64,000 nucleotides of DNA from Pseudomonas yamanorum (GCF_900105735.1 NZ_LT629793.1:744001-808000), one strand, 5' to 3'; counted from the first letter of the stretch, positions 22,710 to 33,076 are shown. Numbers and translations: made by a program. The notes: generated from the sequence alone by a model not told the origin.

Positions 22710-24173
22710 ATGGAATTCACGATCCAACACTTTATCGCGCTTGCGCCGCTGCTGATTTCCAGCCTCACCGTTGTGGTGGTGATGCTGGCGATCGCGTGGC
22801 GCCGCAACCACTCACAGACCTTCCTGATTTCCGTGGCAGGTTTGAACCTGGCCTTGCTGTCGATTATCCCGGCACTCAAGGTCGCACCGCTGGCGGTCAC
22901 GCCGCTGTTGATGGTCGATGACTTCGCGCTGCTGTATATCGCGTTGATCCTCGTGGCCACACTGGCCTGCGTCACCCTCGCCCACGCCTACCTCGGCGAA
23001 GGCGGCACGGGTTACCCGGGCAACCGCGAAGAGCTGTACCTGCTGATCCTGCTGGCTGCGACCGGCGGTATCGTGCTGGTCAGCGCGCAGCACCTGGCCG
23101 GCTTGTTCATCGGCCTGGAACTGCTGTCGATCCCGGTCTACGGCCTGGTGGCGTATGCCTTCTTCAACAAGCGCTCCCTGGAAGCCGGCATCAAGTACAT
23201 GGTGCTGTCGGCCGCCGGTTCCGCGTTCCTGTTGTTCGGTATGGCCCTGCTCTACGCAGAAGCCGGCAGCCTGAGCTTCAGCGGTATCGGTCACGCCCTG
23301 GCAGCCTCCGGCAGCCCTGCGCCCATCGCCCAACTGGGCCTGGCCATGATGCTGATCGGCCTGGCGTTCAAACTGTCGCTGGTGCCATTCCACCTGTGGA
23401 CCCCGGACGTGTACGAAGGCGCCCCGGCGCCGGTGGCTGCGTTCCTGGCTACTGCGTCGAAAGTCGCCGTGTTTGCGGTGATGGTGCGTCTGTTCCAGAT
23501 CTCCCCTGCGGCCAACACCGGTGTACTCAGCAACGTGCTGACCATCATCGCCATCGCCTCGATCCTGTTCGGTAACCTGCTGGCGCTGACCCAGAACAAC
23601 CTCAAGCGTCTGCTGGGTTATTCGTCCATCGCGCACTTCGGTTACCTGCTGATCGCCCTGGTGGCGAGCAAGGGCCTGGCGATGGAAGCCATCGGCGTGT
23701 ACCTGGTCACCTACGTGATCACCAGCCTCGGTGCCTTCGGTGTGATCACCCTGATGTCCTCGCCTTACAAAGGCCGTGACGCAGACGCCCTGTACGAATA
23801 CCGCGGCCTGTTCTGGCGCCGTCCGTACCTGACTGCCGTACTGACCGTGATGATGCTGTCCCTGGCCGGTATCCCGCTGACCGCTGGCTTCATCGGCAAG
23901 TTCTACATCGTGGCGACCGGTGTTGAAGCCCACGAATGGTGGTTGGTGGCCTCCCTGGTACTGGGCAGTGCCATCGGCGTTTTCTACTACCTGCGCGTGA
24001 TGGTGACCTTGTACCTGATCGAGCCAAACCTGCGCCGTGTGGACGCCGAGTTGCACTGGGAGCAGAAAGCAGGCGGCGTGATGCTGCTGGCAATCGCCCT
24101 GCTGGCGTTCTTCCTGGGTGTGTACCCACAACCGTTGCTCACCCTGGTGCAGCATGCGGTGATGGCGGGTTGA
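22710..24173 (+). CDS. nuoN: NADH-quinone oxidoreductase subunit N
   Basis: A 487-residue antiporter-like channel, last gene of the operon. Diagnostic segments are [36 protein letters not shown] and [22 protein letters not shown] 22710 ([15 protein letters not shown]) begins 7 bases after the nuoM stop; a longer in-frame reading from 22578 lies inside nuoM and is not used. A UUCG-loop terminator follows. Confidence 0.97.
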   Translation: MEFTIQHFIALAPLLISSLTVVVVMLAIAWRRNHSQTFLISVAGLNLALLSIIPALKVAPLAVTPLLMVDDFALLYIALILVATLACVTLAHAYLGEGGTGYPGNREELYLLILLAATGGIVLVSAQHLAGLFIGLELLSIPVYGLVAYAFFNKRSLEAGIKYMVLSAAGSAFLLFGMALLYAEAGSLSFSGIGHALAASGSPAPIAQLGLAMMLIGLAFKLSLVPFHLWTPDVYEGAPAPVAAFLATASKVAVFAVMVRLFQISPAANTGVLSNVLTIIAIASILFGNLLALTQNNLKRLLGYSSIAHFGYLLIALVASKGLAMEAIGVYLVTYVITSLGAFGVITLMSSPYKGRDADALYEYRGLFWRRPYLTAVLTVMMLSLAGIPLTAGFIGKFYIVATGVEAHEWWLVASLVLGSAIGVFYYLRVMVTLYLIEPNLRRVDAELHWEQKAGGVMLLAIALLAFFLGVYPQPLLTLVQHAVMAG

Positions 24174-24196
24174 TCGCTTAGTTAGATGCAGTAAAC

Positions 24197-24222
24197 AAAA
24201 CGGCGCCTTCGGGCGCCGTTTT
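24197..24222 (+). terminator. nuo operon terminator with UUCG tetraloop
   Basis: AAAACGGCGCC and GGCGCCGTTTT form a perfect 11-bp stem around TTCG. It is 24 bases after the nuoN stop and, with A and T flanks, could work in both directions. Confidence 0.92.
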
Positions 24223-24230
24223 GCTTTCCA

Positions 24231-24332
24231 CTGTAGGAGCAAGCTTGCTCGCGATGGTCGTTAACGATGACGTGGGGTATCTGAAACAACGCAGCGCTTT
24301 TCAGTTTTTCGCGAGCAAGCTCGCTCCTACAG
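24231..24332. repeat. REP element pair (CTGTAGGAGC type)
   Basis: 24231-24254 and 24309-24332 are reverse complements with one mismatch, built on CTGTAGGAGCAAGCTTGCTC. The 54-base spacer holds no gene. It is a third REP subgroup in this window. Confidence 0.87.
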
Positions 24333-24436
24333 AAACGGCGGAGTTGTCTGACCCCACACACAATCTCTACTGATATCGCCCTCTCAAGCGCCACCGTAGA
24401 GTTGCCGGCCTATACGCAATCTACGTAGGCATACCC

Positions 24437-24751
24437 ATGAAACGTGACATCTTTTCCGAACTGGTCGAAGGCCTCGACGCGCTGGCAGATGAACGAGAAG
24501 GCAAGGTAACGCTGCGCAGCCACAAGGTGCAGTTGAGCAAGCTGGCACCGCTCACTGCCGACGAAGTAGTCGCTGTGCGTCAACAACTCAATCTGTCGCG
24601 CTCGGTGTTTGCGATGTACCTGCGCACCAACACCCGGACCCTGGAAAATTGGGAGCAAGGCCGGGCCACACCCAATGCTCAAGCGGCGACCTTAATTCGG
24701 CTGGTGGCGAAGTTTCCGGAGACGGTGGAACGTTTGGCGCTGTTGACCTGA
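24437..24751 (+). CDS. HTH transcriptional regulator / orphan HigA-like antitoxin
   Basis: A 104-residue protein whose C-terminal half is a Cro/C1-type HTH (LSRSVFAMYLRTNTRTLENW, then EQGRATPNAQAATLIRLV). This pattern is typical of NadS/HigA antitoxins and related regulators of type II toxin-antitoxin pairs. No RelE/HigB-like toxin reading frame is found in the 260 bases upstream or the 60 bases downstream, so it is solitary here. An imperfect inverted repeat, CCTATACG against CTACGTAGG (24409-24429), overlaps the start region and could be an autoregulatory site. Confidence 0.75.
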   Translation: MKRDIFSELVEGLDALADEREGKVTLRSHKVQLSKLAPLTADEVVAVRQQLNLSRSVFAMYLRTNTRTLENWEQGRATPNAQAATLIRLVAKFPETVERLALLT

Positions 24752-24810
24752 TCGATCAATCTAGCCGGCCCCATCGGCAACAGGACGTTGCCGATGGCTC
24801 AAGCCTGCAA

Positions 24811-26490
24811 TCAAATCCTGAACTGCCCCACCAACTGCCCCAACCGGTGCCCCAGGTCCGCCAGGCTGCGGGAGGTCTGGGCACCCTGTTGGGTTTCATC
24901 GGCCACGCTGTCCACCGCCACCGCGATCTGATGCACGCTGCGGTTGATCTCTTCGGCCACGGCGGTTTGTTCTTCCGCCGCGCTGGCGATCTGCGCGTTC
25001 ATTGAGTTGATGGTGCCAATCAGTTGCGACATGGTGTCCAGGGACGCACCGGCTTCGTTAGCCTTGGCCGAAGTCCCGTCGCCGGCGTCGCTGGAGCGGC
25101 GCATGGATTCCACGGCGGCTTCGGTGCCTTTTTGCAGGCGGTCGATCATGCCCTGGATTTCCTGGGTGCTCTGCTGGGTGCGGCTGGCCAGCGCCCGAAC
25201 TTCGTCGGCGACCACGGCAAACCCACGGCCGGCCTCCCCTGCCCGCGCGGCTTCAATCGCGGCGTTGAGGGCAAGCAAGTTGGTCTGCTCGGCAATCGAG
25301 CGGATCACCCCCAGCACACTGACAATCGAGGAAACGTCCTGCTGCAAGCTGTCCAGAGATACGCCGCTGGTGCGGATGTCGCTCACCAGCGCGTGAATCT
25401 GCGCGATGCTGCCATCCACGACTTTTTTCGCGGCCTGGCCTTCGGCGTCAGTCTGCTGCGCCGCAACCGCCGCGCCTTGGGCACTGCGGGCTACTTCATG
25501 GGCCGCGGAGGACATTTCGTTGATCGCAGTAGCCACCTGGTCCGTCTCGTGACGCTGACGTTCCATGGCTTTTTCCGAGCGATTGGCTTGGTCGGCGACC
25601 TGGCTCACCAGGCCGGTAAGCTGGGAGGTCATTTCAGTGATCTGGCGCACCAAGCCGTGGATCTTGTCGACAAAGCGGTTGAACGAACCGGCCAGTTCCC
25701 CCAGTTCGTCCTGGCTGGTGATGGCCAGGCGGCGGGTCAGGTCACCCTCACCGGCCGCGATGTCGTCGAGGTTGATCTTCATCAAGTGCAGCGGTCGCAG
25801 GATGGTATTGGCCACCAGCATGCCCACGGCGGCGATCACCAACAGCACTACCACGGCAATCCCGATAATACTCAGCACCACGCCTTCCATGCGCTTCTCG
25901 ACCTTGGCCTGAACCTCGGCGACCTGGGCGTCAATACCGTCCAGGTTCACCGACGTACCAATCACCATGTCCCACTTGGGCAGGTATTCGGTGTAGCCGA
26001 GCTTGGGCACCAGCTCGGTCTGGCCGGGCTGTGTCGAGCTGTATTGCAGGTAGTGGGTGCCGTCCTTGCCGACTTTCACCAGGTCACGGTTGACGTAGAC
26101 GCCATTCGGGTCGCGGTTGTCCTTGAAGCTTTTGCCGACGCCGTCCGGGCTGTTGCCCTTGAACAGGCGAATGGTCTCGGAGTCGTAGCCGAAGAAATAA
26201 CCGTCCTTGCCGTAGCTGGTGTTGGACAGCAGCTTGACCACCTGTGCCCGCGCCGCCGTGTCGCCCTGGGCGGCAGCGTCGTACAGCGGCTTGATGGTGG
26301 TCATGGCCACCTCGACGTAACCGCGCAAGGTGGTCTTGGCGTCGTTGAGCAAGTTCTGACGGGTTTCTTCAACCTCGTTACGAGCCTGCTCCCGGAGGAT
26401 CCAGACCGTGGTCAGGCTGATGATCACGGCAAACAACAACACGGGCAGGACAGCAAGGGACAGTACTTTGGCCTTTAGACTCAGACGCAT
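24811..26490 (-). CDS. Methyl-accepting chemotaxis protein, sCache_2 type (CtpM-like)
   Basis: A 559-residue chemoreceptor. The N-terminal helix ([20 protein letters not shown]) is followed by a periplasmic single-Cache domain of about 150 residues ([43 protein letters not shown]). A second membrane helix, a HAMP domain ([21 protein letters not shown]) and the MA signalling hairpin follow, with its tip at [20 protein letters not shown]. The position next to nuo and a TlpQ-like receptor matches P. aeruginosa PA2652 (CtpM, malate), so organic-acid sensing is likely but inferred. No C-terminal CheR pentapeptide. Transcribed from a FliA-type promoter. Confidence 0.88.
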   Translation of the reverse strand: MRLSLKAKVLSLAVLPVLLFAVIISLTTVWILREQARNEVEETRQNLLNDAKTTLRGYVEVAMTTIKPLYDAAAQGDTAARAQVVKLLSNTSYGKDGYFFGYDSETIRLFKGNSPDGVGKSFKDNRDPNGVYVNRDLVKVGKDGTHYLQYSSTQPGQTELVPKLGYTEYLPKWDMVIGTSVNLDGIDAQVAEVQAKVEKRMEGVVLSIIGIAVVVLLVIAAVGMLVANTILRPLHLMKINLDDIAAGEGDLTRRLAITSQDELGELAGSFNRFVDKIHGLVRQITEMTSQLTGLVSQVADQANRSEKAMERQRHETDQVATAINEMSSAAHEVARSAQGAAVAAQQTDAEGQAAKKVVDGSIAQIHALVSDIRTSGVSLDSLQQDVSSIVSVLGVIRSIAEQTNLLALNAAIEAARAGEAGRGFAVVADEVRALASRTQQSTQEIQGMIDRLQKGTEAAVESMRRSSDAGDGTSAKANEAGASLDTMSQLIGTINSMNAQIASAAEEQTAVAEEINRSVHQIAVAVDSVADETQQGAQTSRSLADLGHRLGQLVGQFRI

Positions 26491-26499
26491 GGCTCTTCT

Positions 26500-26521
26500 C
26501 TCTTAAGGGACAACTTAAGAG
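26500..26521. promoter_or_regulatory. Perfect 8-bp inverted repeat in the chemoreceptor leader
   Basis: CTCTTAAG (26500-26507) and CTTAAGAG (26514-26521) flank a 6-base spacer, between the FliA-type promoter and the start codon. Each arm contains TTAAG, the half-site of the BqsR box, but the repeat-to-repeat spacing is 7, not 6, bases. Confidence 0.55.
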
Positions 26522-26522
26522 G

Positions 26523-26549
26523 TTAACGGCTAGTTACAATAAATCTGTA
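26523..26549 (-). promoter_or_regulatory. FliA (sigma-28) promoter of the CtpM-like receptor
   Basis: On the minus strand, TACA, 15 bases, then GCCGTTAA. This differs from the TAAA-N15-GCCGATAA consensus at one -35 base and one -10 base. It ends 33 bases before the start codon, a normal leader length, and ties expression to the flagellar regulon. Confidence 0.7.
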
Positions 26550-26560
26550 GGACAATCCCG

Positions 26561-27883
26561 TCAGAGCGTCATCGCGGCAAACCAGCCAAACGCCAGCAGC
26601 GGAATGTTGTAGTGCAGGAAGGTCGGCACCACGGTGTCCCAGATATGGTGATGCTGGCCGTCGATGTTCAAACCCGAAGTCGGGCCCAGGGTGGAGTCCG
26701 ACGCCGGTGAGCCGGCATCACCCAATGCCCCGGCCGTGCCGACGATGCACACGATGGCCAGCGGGCTGAAGCCCAACTGCACGCACAACGGCACAAAGAT
26801 CGCCGCGAGGATCGGCACCGTGGAAAACGACGAGCCGATACCCATGGTCACCAGTAACCCCACCAGCAGCATCAGCAGCGCGCCCACACCACGGCTATGG
26901 CCGATGAAAGCCGCGGAGTCTTGCACGAGTGTCTGTACTTCACCGGTGGCCTTGAGCACTTCGGCAAAGCCGGACGAGGCGATCATGATGAAGCCGATCA
27001 TCGCCATCATCTTCATGCCTTCGGTGAACAGGTCATCCGTATCGCGCCAGCGCACAATCCCCGACACCGAAAAGATCAGGAACCCGGCCAGGGCGCCGAT
27101 GATCATCGAGTCCAGCCACAGTTGGATAATGAACGCCGCCGCAATCGCCAGGCCGGCCACCAGCAGGGTCAGCGGGTTGTATTGCACCGCCACCTGCTCG
27201 ACCCGCTCGATTTTCTCCAGGTCGTACACACGCTTTTTGCGGTAGCTGATAAACACCGCCACCAGCAGGCCGACCACCATGCCCAGCGCCGGGAGGCCCA
27301 TGGCATGGGTGACGTTGACGTGGCTGATGTCGACGCCGCTCTTGGCCACGTTGGCCAGCAGGATCTGATTCAGGAAGATATTGCCGAAGCCCACTGGCAG
27401 AAACATGTACGGCGTGATCAGGCCGAAGGTCATGACGCAGGCGATCAGCCGACGGTCCAGCTGCAGTTTGGTCAGCACGTATAAAAGCGGCGGTACCAGC
27501 AGCGGGATAAACGCGATGTGGATCGGCAGGATGTTCTGCGAGGCGATGGCCACGACCCAGAGCAGGCCGATCAACAGCCATTTGACGTGGCTACCACCCG
27601 TGGCTTCCTGGCGATCCACCAGCAACAGGGCCTTGTCCGCCAGCGCATGGGCCAGGCCGGATTTGGCAATCGCCACGGCGAACGCGCCAAGCAACGCGTA
27701 GGACAACGCCACCGTCGCACCGCCACCCAGCCCGCTGTTGAACGCCTTGAGCGTTGCATCGATGCCCAGGCCGCCGGTCAGGCCACCCACCAAGGCGCCG
27801 ACAATGATCGCGATCACCACATGCACGCGGGACAGGCTGAGCACCAGCATCGTGCCGACCGCGGCGATTACTGCATTAATCAT
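26561..27883 (-). CDS. Na+/H+ antiporter family permease (YuiF/NhaC-like)
   Basis: A 440-residue integral membrane protein with about 11-12 hydrophobic helices. The late loop [26 protein letters not shown] is characteristic of the ion-transporter family that includes B. subtilis YuiF, for which amino-acid (histidine) transport has been proposed. It corresponds in position to P. aeruginosa PA2653, between two chemoreceptors. Transport of an amine, amino acid or organic acid sensed by its neighbours is plausible but not shown. It starts 175 bases from, and divergent to, the FliA promoter of the next gene. Confidence 0.72.
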   Translation of the reverse strand: MINAVIAAVGTMLVLSLSRVHVVIAIIVGALVGGLTGGLGIDATLKAFNSGLGGGATVALSYALLGAFAVAIAKSGLAHALADKALLLVDRQEATGGSHVKWLLIGLLWVVAIASQNILPIHIAFIPLLVPPLLYVLTKLQLDRRLIACVMTFGLITPYMFLPVGFGNIFLNQILLANVAKSGVDISHVNVTHAMGLPALGMVVGLLVAVFISYRKKRVYDLEKIERVEQVAVQYNPLTLLVAGLAIAAAFIIQLWLDSMIIGALAGFLIFSVSGIVRWRDTDDLFTEGMKMMAMIGFIMIASSGFAEVLKATGEVQTLVQDSAAFIGHSRGVGALLMLLVGLLVTMGIGSSFSTVPILAAIFVPLCVQLGFSPLAIVCIVGTAGALGDAGSPASDSTLGPTSGLNIDGQHHHIWDTVVPTFLHYNIPLLAFGWFAAMTL

Positions 27884-28058
27884 CGTTACCTCAAGACAGA
27901 AAAACTAAAAAAAGCACGCACCTGCCCGGGCTACTGTCGGGAACGGCTGCCGCAAACCAGGTTTTAAAGGAGTTTTATTAGAGGGCGCGCACTTTGCAGC
28001 AGGTGGGCGGGCATGTCAAAGAACGGCGTCGCAAACGAGTTTAAATTGATCGTTTGAA

Positions 28059-28085
28059 TAAAGAAAAATCCTGTGCGGCCGATAC
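28059..28085 (+). promoter_or_regulatory. FliA (sigma-28) promoter of the TlpQ-like receptor
   Basis: TAAA (28059-28062), a 15-base spacer and GCCGATAC (28078-28085) match the sigma-28 consensus at 11 of 12 positions. Initiation would fall near 28092, about 36 bases before the start codon. Confidence 0.85.
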
Positions 28086-28127
28086 AGGCAGATCGTCTCT
28101 GTCGTATCGAAAGTTAAGGAAGGCTCC

Positions 28128-30275
28128 ATGTCGCTCAGACAGCTGTCCATTCAATGGAAAATTACCCTGCTGGCCGGTCTTTGCCTGCTGGGCATCGTGA
28201 CCTTGCTGGTAGGTCTCTCGCTGTACCGCATGGCGCAGAGCTCCGAACTGGTCAAGGCTTCCAGTATGGAAATGCTCGACGAAGCCGCCCAGGCCCGCAT
28301 TGAAGCCCAGGGTGAAGTGCAGGCATTGGGCATTCGCCAGCAGTTCATGGACGCCTATCAATACGGCCACGGTTTTTCCCGGCAGGTGCTGTTCCTGCGC
28401 GAACAGGCCGAGAAACGCTTCCTGGATGCCTTCGACCTGCGCGAAGACCTGACCCGCCAGGTCAAGGCCGCACTGCAGGCCAATCCGGAACTGCTGGGCC
28501 TGTCCTTGGTGTTCGAGGCCAACGCACTGGATGGCAAGGACGAGTTGTTCGCCAACCAGCAAGAGCTGGGCAGCAACGACAAAGGCCGTTTTGCGCTGTA
28601 CTGGTCCCAGCCGACTGCGGGCAAACTGACTTCAATGTCGCTGCCCGAAAGCGACATGTCCGACACCAGCGTCGGACCCAGCGGCGAAAAAGCCAACGCC
28701 TGGTTCACGTGCCCGCGTACCACCCTCAAGCCGTGCGTGATCGAACCCTACTTCTACGTGATCGACGGACAAAAGGTGCTGATGACCAGCATCGTCTTCC
28801 CGCTGATGGTCAACGGCAAAGTCATCGCCTCGCTGTCGGTGGACATCAACCTCAACAGCCTGCAAGCCGTCAGCCAGGGCGCCAGCCAGAAACTCTATGA
28901 CGGCCAGACCAGCGTCAGCATCATCAGCCCGGTGGGCCTGCTGGCCGGCTACAGCCCGGACGCCGGCAAACTCGCCCAGCGCCTGGACGCCGTCGACACG
29001 GCCAACGGCGCGCAGCTGATCAGTTCGCTTTCCACCAGCACCCAGACCCGCAGCGTGCGCACCGACCATCAACTCAAGGTGCTCGCGCCGTTCCAGCCGA
29101 TCCCCGATGGCAAACCGTGGGGCGTTCTGCTGGATGTACCGGAAAAAGTCCTGGTCGCCCCGGCTGAGGCCCTCAAGTCCAAACTGGATGCCGACAACGC
29201 CAAAGGCACCCTGCTGGAACTGAGCCTGGGCCTGCTGGCAGCAATCGTCGGCCTGTTGCTGGTGTGGCTGATGGCCCGCAGCGTAACCCGGCCGATCCTC
29301 GGCGTGGCGCGCATGCTGGAAGACATTGCCAGTGGCGAAGGCGATCTGACCCGGCGCCTGGCCTACGACAAGCACGATGAACTCGGCGAGTTGGCTGGCT
29401 GGTTCAACCGCTTCCTCGACAAGCTGCAGCCGATCATTGCCCAGGTCAAACGCTCGGTGCAGGACGCCCGTGGCACCGCCGACCAGTCGGCGGCGATTGC
29501 CACTGAAACCAGTGCCGGCATGGAGCAGCAATACCGTCAGGTCGACCAGGTGGCCACCGCCTCCCACGAAATGAGCGCCACCGCCCAGGACGTTGCCCGC
29601 AGCGCAGCGCAAGCCGCCCAGGCCGCCCGCGATGCCGACCAGGCCACCCGTGAAGGCCTGACCGTGATCGACCGCACCACCACCAGCATCGGCCACTTGG
29701 CGGCGGACATGAGCACCGCGATGACCCAAGTTGAAGGGCTGGCCGCCAACAGCGAGAAGATCGGCTCGGTATTGGAAGTGATTCGTGCAATCGCCGAGCA
29801 AACCAACCTGCTGGCACTGAACGCCGCCATCGAAGCAGCCCGTGCGGGTGAAGCCGGTCGCGGTTTTGCGGTGGTCGCCGATGAAGTGCGCAACCTGGCG
29901 CGACGTACCCAGGAGTCGGTTGAAGAAACCCGCCTGGTGATCGAGCAACTGCAAAGCGGTACCCAGGAAGTGGTCGGTTCCATGAGCAACAGCCATCGGC
30001 AGGCCCAGGGCAGCGTCGAACAGGTGGGCCAGGCCGTGACCGCCTTGCGCCAGATCGGCGATGCGGTGACGGTGATCAGCGACATGAACCTGCAGATCGC
30101 CAGCGCCGCCGAAGAGCAAAGCGCGGTGGCCGAGGAGATCAACAACAACGTAGCAACCATTCGAGATGTGACGGAGTCGTTGTCCGAGCAAGCGAATGAG
30201 TCGGCGCGGGTCAGCCAGGCGTTGAACAGCTTGGCGAATCAGCAGCAGAGCCTGATGGACCAGTTCAGGGTTTGA
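28128..30275 (+). CDS. Methyl-accepting chemotaxis protein, dCache type (TlpQ-like)
   Basis: A 715-residue chemoreceptor with one N-terminal helix, a large periplasmic double-Cache domain (about residues 35-365), a second helix ([18 protein letters not shown]), HAMP (ITRPI-type, [16 protein letters not shown]) and the MA domain with tip [20 protein letters not shown]. Size, domain type and neighbours agree with P. aeruginosa TlpQ (PA2654), a receptor for histamine and polyamines. The ligand here is inferred from that. FliA promoter upstream and a 15-bp-stem hairpin downstream. Confidence 0.88.
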   Translation: MSLRQLSIQWKITLLAGLCLLGIVTLLVGLSLYRMAQSSELVKASSMEMLDEAAQARIEAQGEVQALGIRQQFMDAYQYGHGFSRQVLFLREQAEKRFLDAFDLREDLTRQVKAALQANPELLGLSLVFEANALDGKDELFANQQELGSNDKGRFALYWSQPTAGKLTSMSLPESDMSDTSVGPSGEKANAWFTCPRTTLKPCVIEPYFYVIDGQKVLMTSIVFPLMVNGKVIASLSVDINLNSLQAVSQGASQKLYDGQTSVSIISPVGLLAGYSPDAGKLAQRLDAVDTANGAQLISSLSTSTQTRSVRTDHQLKVLAPFQPIPDGKPWGVLLDVPEKVLVAPAEALKSKLDADNAKGTLLELSLGLLAAIVGLLLVWLMARSVTRPILGVARMLEDIASGEGDLTRRLAYDKHDELGELAGWFNRFLDKLQPIIAQVKRSVQDARGTADQSAAIATETSAGMEQQYRQVDQVATASHEMSATAQDVARSAAQAAQAARDADQATREGLTVIDRTTTSIGHLAADMSTAMTQVEGLAANSEKIGSVLEVIRAIAEQTNLLALNAAIEAARAGEAGRGFAVVADEVRNLARRTQESVEETRLVIEQLQSGTQEVVGSMSNSHRQAQGSVEQVGQAVTALRQIGDAVTVISDMNLQIASAAEEQSAVAEEINNNVATIRDVTESLSEQANESARVSQALNSLANQQQSLMDQFRV

Positions 30276-30277
30276 TG

Positions 30278-30320
30278 AGCTGCGGGATACTCCGGCAATA
30301 AGCCCGAGTATCCCGCAGCT
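30278..30320 (+). terminator. 15-bp perfect hairpin after the TlpQ-like gene
   Basis: AGCTGCGGGATACTC (30278-30292) and GAGTATCCCGCAGCT (30306-30320) form a perfect stem with a 13-base loop, 2 bases after the stop codon. It lacks a T run. Its right arm shares 5 bases with the next inverted repeat. Either a 3'-end-protecting structure or part of a compound repeat. Confidence 0.6.
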
Positions 30321-30396
30321 GTCGAGCCTTGGCGAGGCTGCGTTGGCGGTATACCTGACACACCGCCAACGCAGCCTCGCTGGGGCTCGACAGCTG
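30316..30396. repeat. Inverted repeat of the CAGCTGTCGAGCC family, copy 1
   Basis: Left arm CAGCTGTCGAGCC...GAGGCTGCGTTGGCGGT (30316-30350) and right arm 30362-30396 pair with few mismatches. The same sequence family recurs at 34271-34367, so this is a dispersed element distinct from the REP pairs. Confidence 0.82.
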
Positions 30397-30408
30397 CTAC
30401 GTTTGTTT

Positions 30409-31725
30409 TCAATGGCGCCGTGGCAGGTCGATAACGACCTTTAACCCGCCCAGCTCGCTCTCCTGCAACAGAAGCACCCCGCCCCACACCTCAACAATAT
30501 CCCGCACGATCCCAAGCCCCAGACCATGCCCGTCAGTCTGCTCATCCAACCGAGTGCCTCGGCTGAACACCTGGTCGCGCTGATTCTCAGGGATCCCCGG
30601 CCCATCATCTTCCACCACCAGCCGAAAGCCTTCCGGGGTTTCACTGATGCTCAACACAATTTCCGCGTCCGCCCATTTGCAGGCGTTGTCCAGCAGGTTA
30701 CCCAACAGTTCCAGCAAATCCTCGCGGTCCCACGGCAACTGTAAACCTGGCGGTACGCGGTAACTCAAATCCAGGTGTTCGCCATGGATCATGTTCAGAG
30801 TCGCCAGCAACCCCGGCAATTCACCATCGCAATCAAACAAGGCACCCGGCAGCGTCTCGCCGGCCAGGCGCGCACGATTGAGTTCGCGATTAAGCCGTTG
30901 TTGCACCTGCTCCAACTGTTCGCGCAGCAGCTTGCTCAGTTGTGGTTGGTCCTTGAGCTGCTCACTGGATGCCACACTCAGCAACACTGCCAATGGGGTC
31001 TTCAAGGCATGGCCGAGATTGCCCAGGGCATTGCGCGAGCGCTTGAGGCTGTCTTCGGTGTGGGCCAGCAAATGGTTGATCTGCGCCACCAGCGGCTCCA
31101 GTTCCACCGGCACCTGGGTGTCCAGTTGCGAGCGCTGGCCTTGTTGCAGTTGCGCGATCTGGTTGCGCGCGGTCTCCAGCGGGCGCAAGGCCCGGCGCAC
31201 GGTGACCCGTTGCAGAATCAGGATCAGCAACAGCGCCGCCAGCCCCAGCACCAGCCCGATCTGGCGCATCAGGCGAAAGCTTTCCCTGACCGGGGTGTAG
31301 TCCTGGGCCACGCTGATGGAAATCGATTGGCCAAAGCGCTTGTAGTCCGAACGCAGTACCAGCAACTGCTGGCCTTCCGGCCCCAACTGCAGGTTGCCCT
31401 TGAGCCCGGCGTGAGGCAGTTGCGGCAATTCCTGGTCCCATAGCGAGCGGGAACGCCAATGGGTGTCGGCAAAATCAATACGGAAATAGTGCCCGGAAAA
31501 CGGACGCTGGTACGCAGGAGACAACCGCTGTTCATCCAGTTGCACCCCAGCCGGCCCGCGCACCAATGCGACCAGAAGGTTTTCACTGTCGTTGCGCAAG
31601 CCCGATTCCAAGTAGCGTTGCAGGCCCATTTCGAACAGCCACAGGCTGGTTTGCGCCAGCACCAGGCCGACGATCACCATGACGCTGATCAGCCCCAGGC
31701 TCAGGCGCCGCTGGATCGACTTCAT
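30409..31725 (-). CDS. bqsS: Sensor histidine kinase BqsS-like
   Basis: A 438-residue membrane kinase with two helices around a periplasmic domain (about residues 30-165), a short HAMP-like linker, HisKA with His239 in [14 protein letters not shown], and the HATPase boxes [17 protein letters not shown] and [12 protein letters not shown]. Gene order and partner match P. aeruginosa BqsS/CarS, which responds to Fe(II) or Ca2+. The RExxE iron motif described for BqsS is not evident; the nearest is PVRESFRLM just before helix 2. The ATG overlaps the bqsR stop by 4 bases. Confidence 0.85.
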   Translation of the reverse strand: MKSIQRRLSLGLISVMVIVGLVLAQTSLWLFEMGLQRYLESGLRNDSENLLVALVRGPAGVQLDEQRLSPAYQRPFSGHYFRIDFADTHWRSRSLWDQELPQLPHAGLKGNLQLGPEGQQLLVLRSDYKRFGQSISISVAQDYTPVRESFRLMRQIGLVLGLAALLLILILQRVTVRRALRPLETARNQIAQLQQGQRSQLDTQVPVELEPLVAQINHLLAHTEDSLKRSRNALGNLGHALKTPLAVLLSVASSEQLKDQPQLSKLLREQLEQVQQRLNRELNRARLAGETLPGALFDCDGELPGLLATLNMIHGEHLDLSYRVPPGLQLPWDREDLLELLGNLLDNACKWADAEIVLSISETPEGFRLVVEDDGPGIPENQRDQVFSRGTRLDEQTDGHGLGLGIVRDIVEVWGGVLLLQESELGGLKVVIDLPRRH

Positions 31726-32390
31726 GCAGGGCTGGCGCCGAAACGGTAACCCTGTCCGCGCCGGGTCTCAATCACGCTGCGGCCCAACTTGCGGCGCAGG
31801 TGATTGACGTGGACCTCCAGCACATTGGAATCACGTTCGGTCTCACCATCGTACAAGTGTTCAGCCAAGTGGCTTTTTGAAAGGATTTGCTCGGGGTGCA
31901 GCATGAAGTAACGCAACAGCCGAAATTCGGCGGCGGTCAGTTGAATCTCCTCGCCGTCACGCATCACGCACTGGCGGCCCTCATCCAAATGCAAGCCGGC
32001 GGCCTGCAAGGTCGGCTGATTAGCCTGGCCATGGGAACGGCGCAGTAAGGCCTGGATACGCAGGTGCAGTTCTTCGGGATGGAACGGTTTGCTCAGGTAA
32101 TCGTCGGCGCCCGCCTTGAGCCCTTCGATGCGCTCAGCCCAGGAGTCGCGGGCAGTGAGGATCAGCACCGGCGTGGCCAGGCCGGCGGCACGCCACTGCG
32201 TCAACACTTCAAGCCCGGGCAAACCCGGCAGGCCGAGGTCAAGGATGATCAGGTCGTAGGGCTCGCTGCGCCCCTGATACACCGCATCACGCCCATCCGC
32301 CAGCCAGTCCACGGCATAGCCCTGACGGTTTAGCCCAGCCATCAGCTCATCGGCCAGGGGGACGTGGTCTTCCACCAGGAGCAGGCGCAT
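31722..32390 (-). CDS. bqsR: Response regulator BqsR-like (OmpR family)
   Basis: A 222-residue regulator. The receiver domain has the acidic pair E7-D8, phospho-acceptor Asp51 ([10 protein letters not shown]) and the conserved lysine in [10 protein letters not shown]. The C-terminal winged helix ([17 protein letters not shown] segment; [14 protein letters not shown] recognition helix) binds DNA. P. aeruginosa BqsR recognises TTAAG-N6-TTAAG, and a one-mismatch copy lies upstream of this operon. Its start overlaps the preceding PepSY gene as ATGA and its stop overlaps bqsS. Confidence 0.88.
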   Translation of the reverse strand: MRLLLVEDHVPLADELMAGLNRQGYAVDWLADGRDAVYQGRSEPYDLIILDLGLPGLPGLEVLTQWRAAGLATPVLILTARDSWAERIEGLKAGADDYLSKPFHPEELHLRIQALLRRSHGQANQPTLQAAGLHLDEGRQCVMRDGEEIQLTAAEFRLLRYFMLHPEQILSKSHLAEHLYDGETERDSNVLEVHVNHLRRKLGRSVIETRRGQGYRFGASPA

Positions 32391-32713
32391 CAGTCGTCTT
32401 CCTTGTCTTTGAGCAGTTCACCGGTGTTGGCATCAAGTTCGATCTCGCGCACCACGCCTTCCACCGTCAACAGTTCGATTTCATAGATATAGCGCACAGG
32501 TCGATCCTTGTGCTCTTCAAGCTCGGCGTCCAGCAACTTGGCGCCCGGGTAGCGCTCGAAAGCCGGGCCCAGCAGGTGTTCAAGCGGCGCAATGACGCCC
32601 TTCTGGCGCAGGCGCAGCGCTTCATCCTGGCCCAGGTCCCGCGCGGCCAGGCCTGAGCAAAATGCCAGGAGCACCAGCGCCACTTGAACGCTGGTGCGTA
32701 GATTTACCTTCAT
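32390..32713 (-). CDS. PepSY-domain exported protein (second of two)
   Basis: A 107-residue protein with a signal peptide ([16 protein letters not shown]) and one PepSY domain ending [20 protein letters not shown] 32713 overlaps the preceding gene's stop by one base (TAATG). The acidic domain is thought to inhibit proteases or to act with neighbouring sensors; here it probably modulates metal signalling to BqsS. It is the positional equivalent of one of the PA2658/PA2659 genes of the bqs operon. Confidence 0.85.
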   Translation of the reverse strand: MKVNLRTSVQVALVLLAFCSGLAARDLGQDEALRLRQKGVIAPLEHLLGPAFERYPGAKLLDAELEEHKDRPVRYIYEIELLTVEGVVREIELDANTGELLKDKEDD

Positions 32714-33021
32714 TACGTATCCTGATGATCCTTGAGGACGGTCCCGGTCACAGCGTCCAATTCCAGGTCCCACTCAACGCCCTGGGCGTCGCGCAGTTCC
32801 ACCTGATAAAGGTACTTGCCGTATTCCTCTTCAAGCTCGGTTTCATGCACGGTGGCGCCGGGATGTTTGGCCAGTGCGATGGCGTTGAGCTTCTCGAAAG
32901 ACACAATGGTACCAGCGTCGCGCAACTTCAGTGCTTCGTCCGGCCCCAGGTCGCGAGCCTGGGCGACGCCTGCGGTGAGGACGATGATACTGCTGGCGAT
33001 CAAGGCTGTGAGGGATTTCAT
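32713..33021 (-). CDS. PepSY-domain exported protein (first of two)
   Basis: A 102-residue protein, first gene of the bqs-type operon. It has a signal peptide (LIASSIIVLTAGVAQA) and a PepSY domain (LAKHPGATVHETELEEEYG to DAVTGTVLKDHQDT). It is clearly paralogous to the next gene: both share RDLGxDEALxLRxxG after the signal peptide. The start has a GGAGACTCACC ribosome site. An overlapping longer frame that reads back into the divergent gene is rejected. The BqsR-like box lies 56-71 bases upstream. Confidence 0.86.
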   Translation of the reverse strand: MKSLTALIASSIIVLTAGVAQARDLGPDEALKLRDAGTIVSFEKLNAIALAKHPGATVHETELEEEYGKYLYQVELRDAQGVEWDLELDAVTGTVLKDHQDT

Positions 33022-33076
33022 GGTGAGTCTCCGTTTCAGGATATTTTGCCTACGGGGCTCACGGTACTGGATCCAA

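Noticed and set aside
24811..26490. Plus-strand frames of up to 484 codons opposite the chemoreceptor
   Set aside because: They mirror the highly conserved signalling domain; a chemoreceptor with full domain order is on the minus strand.
26500..26521. Calling the TTAAG repeat before the chemoreceptor a true BqsR box
   Set aside because: The spacing between half-sites is 7 rather than 6 bases and the site is also a perfect inverted repeat, so it is reported only as similar.
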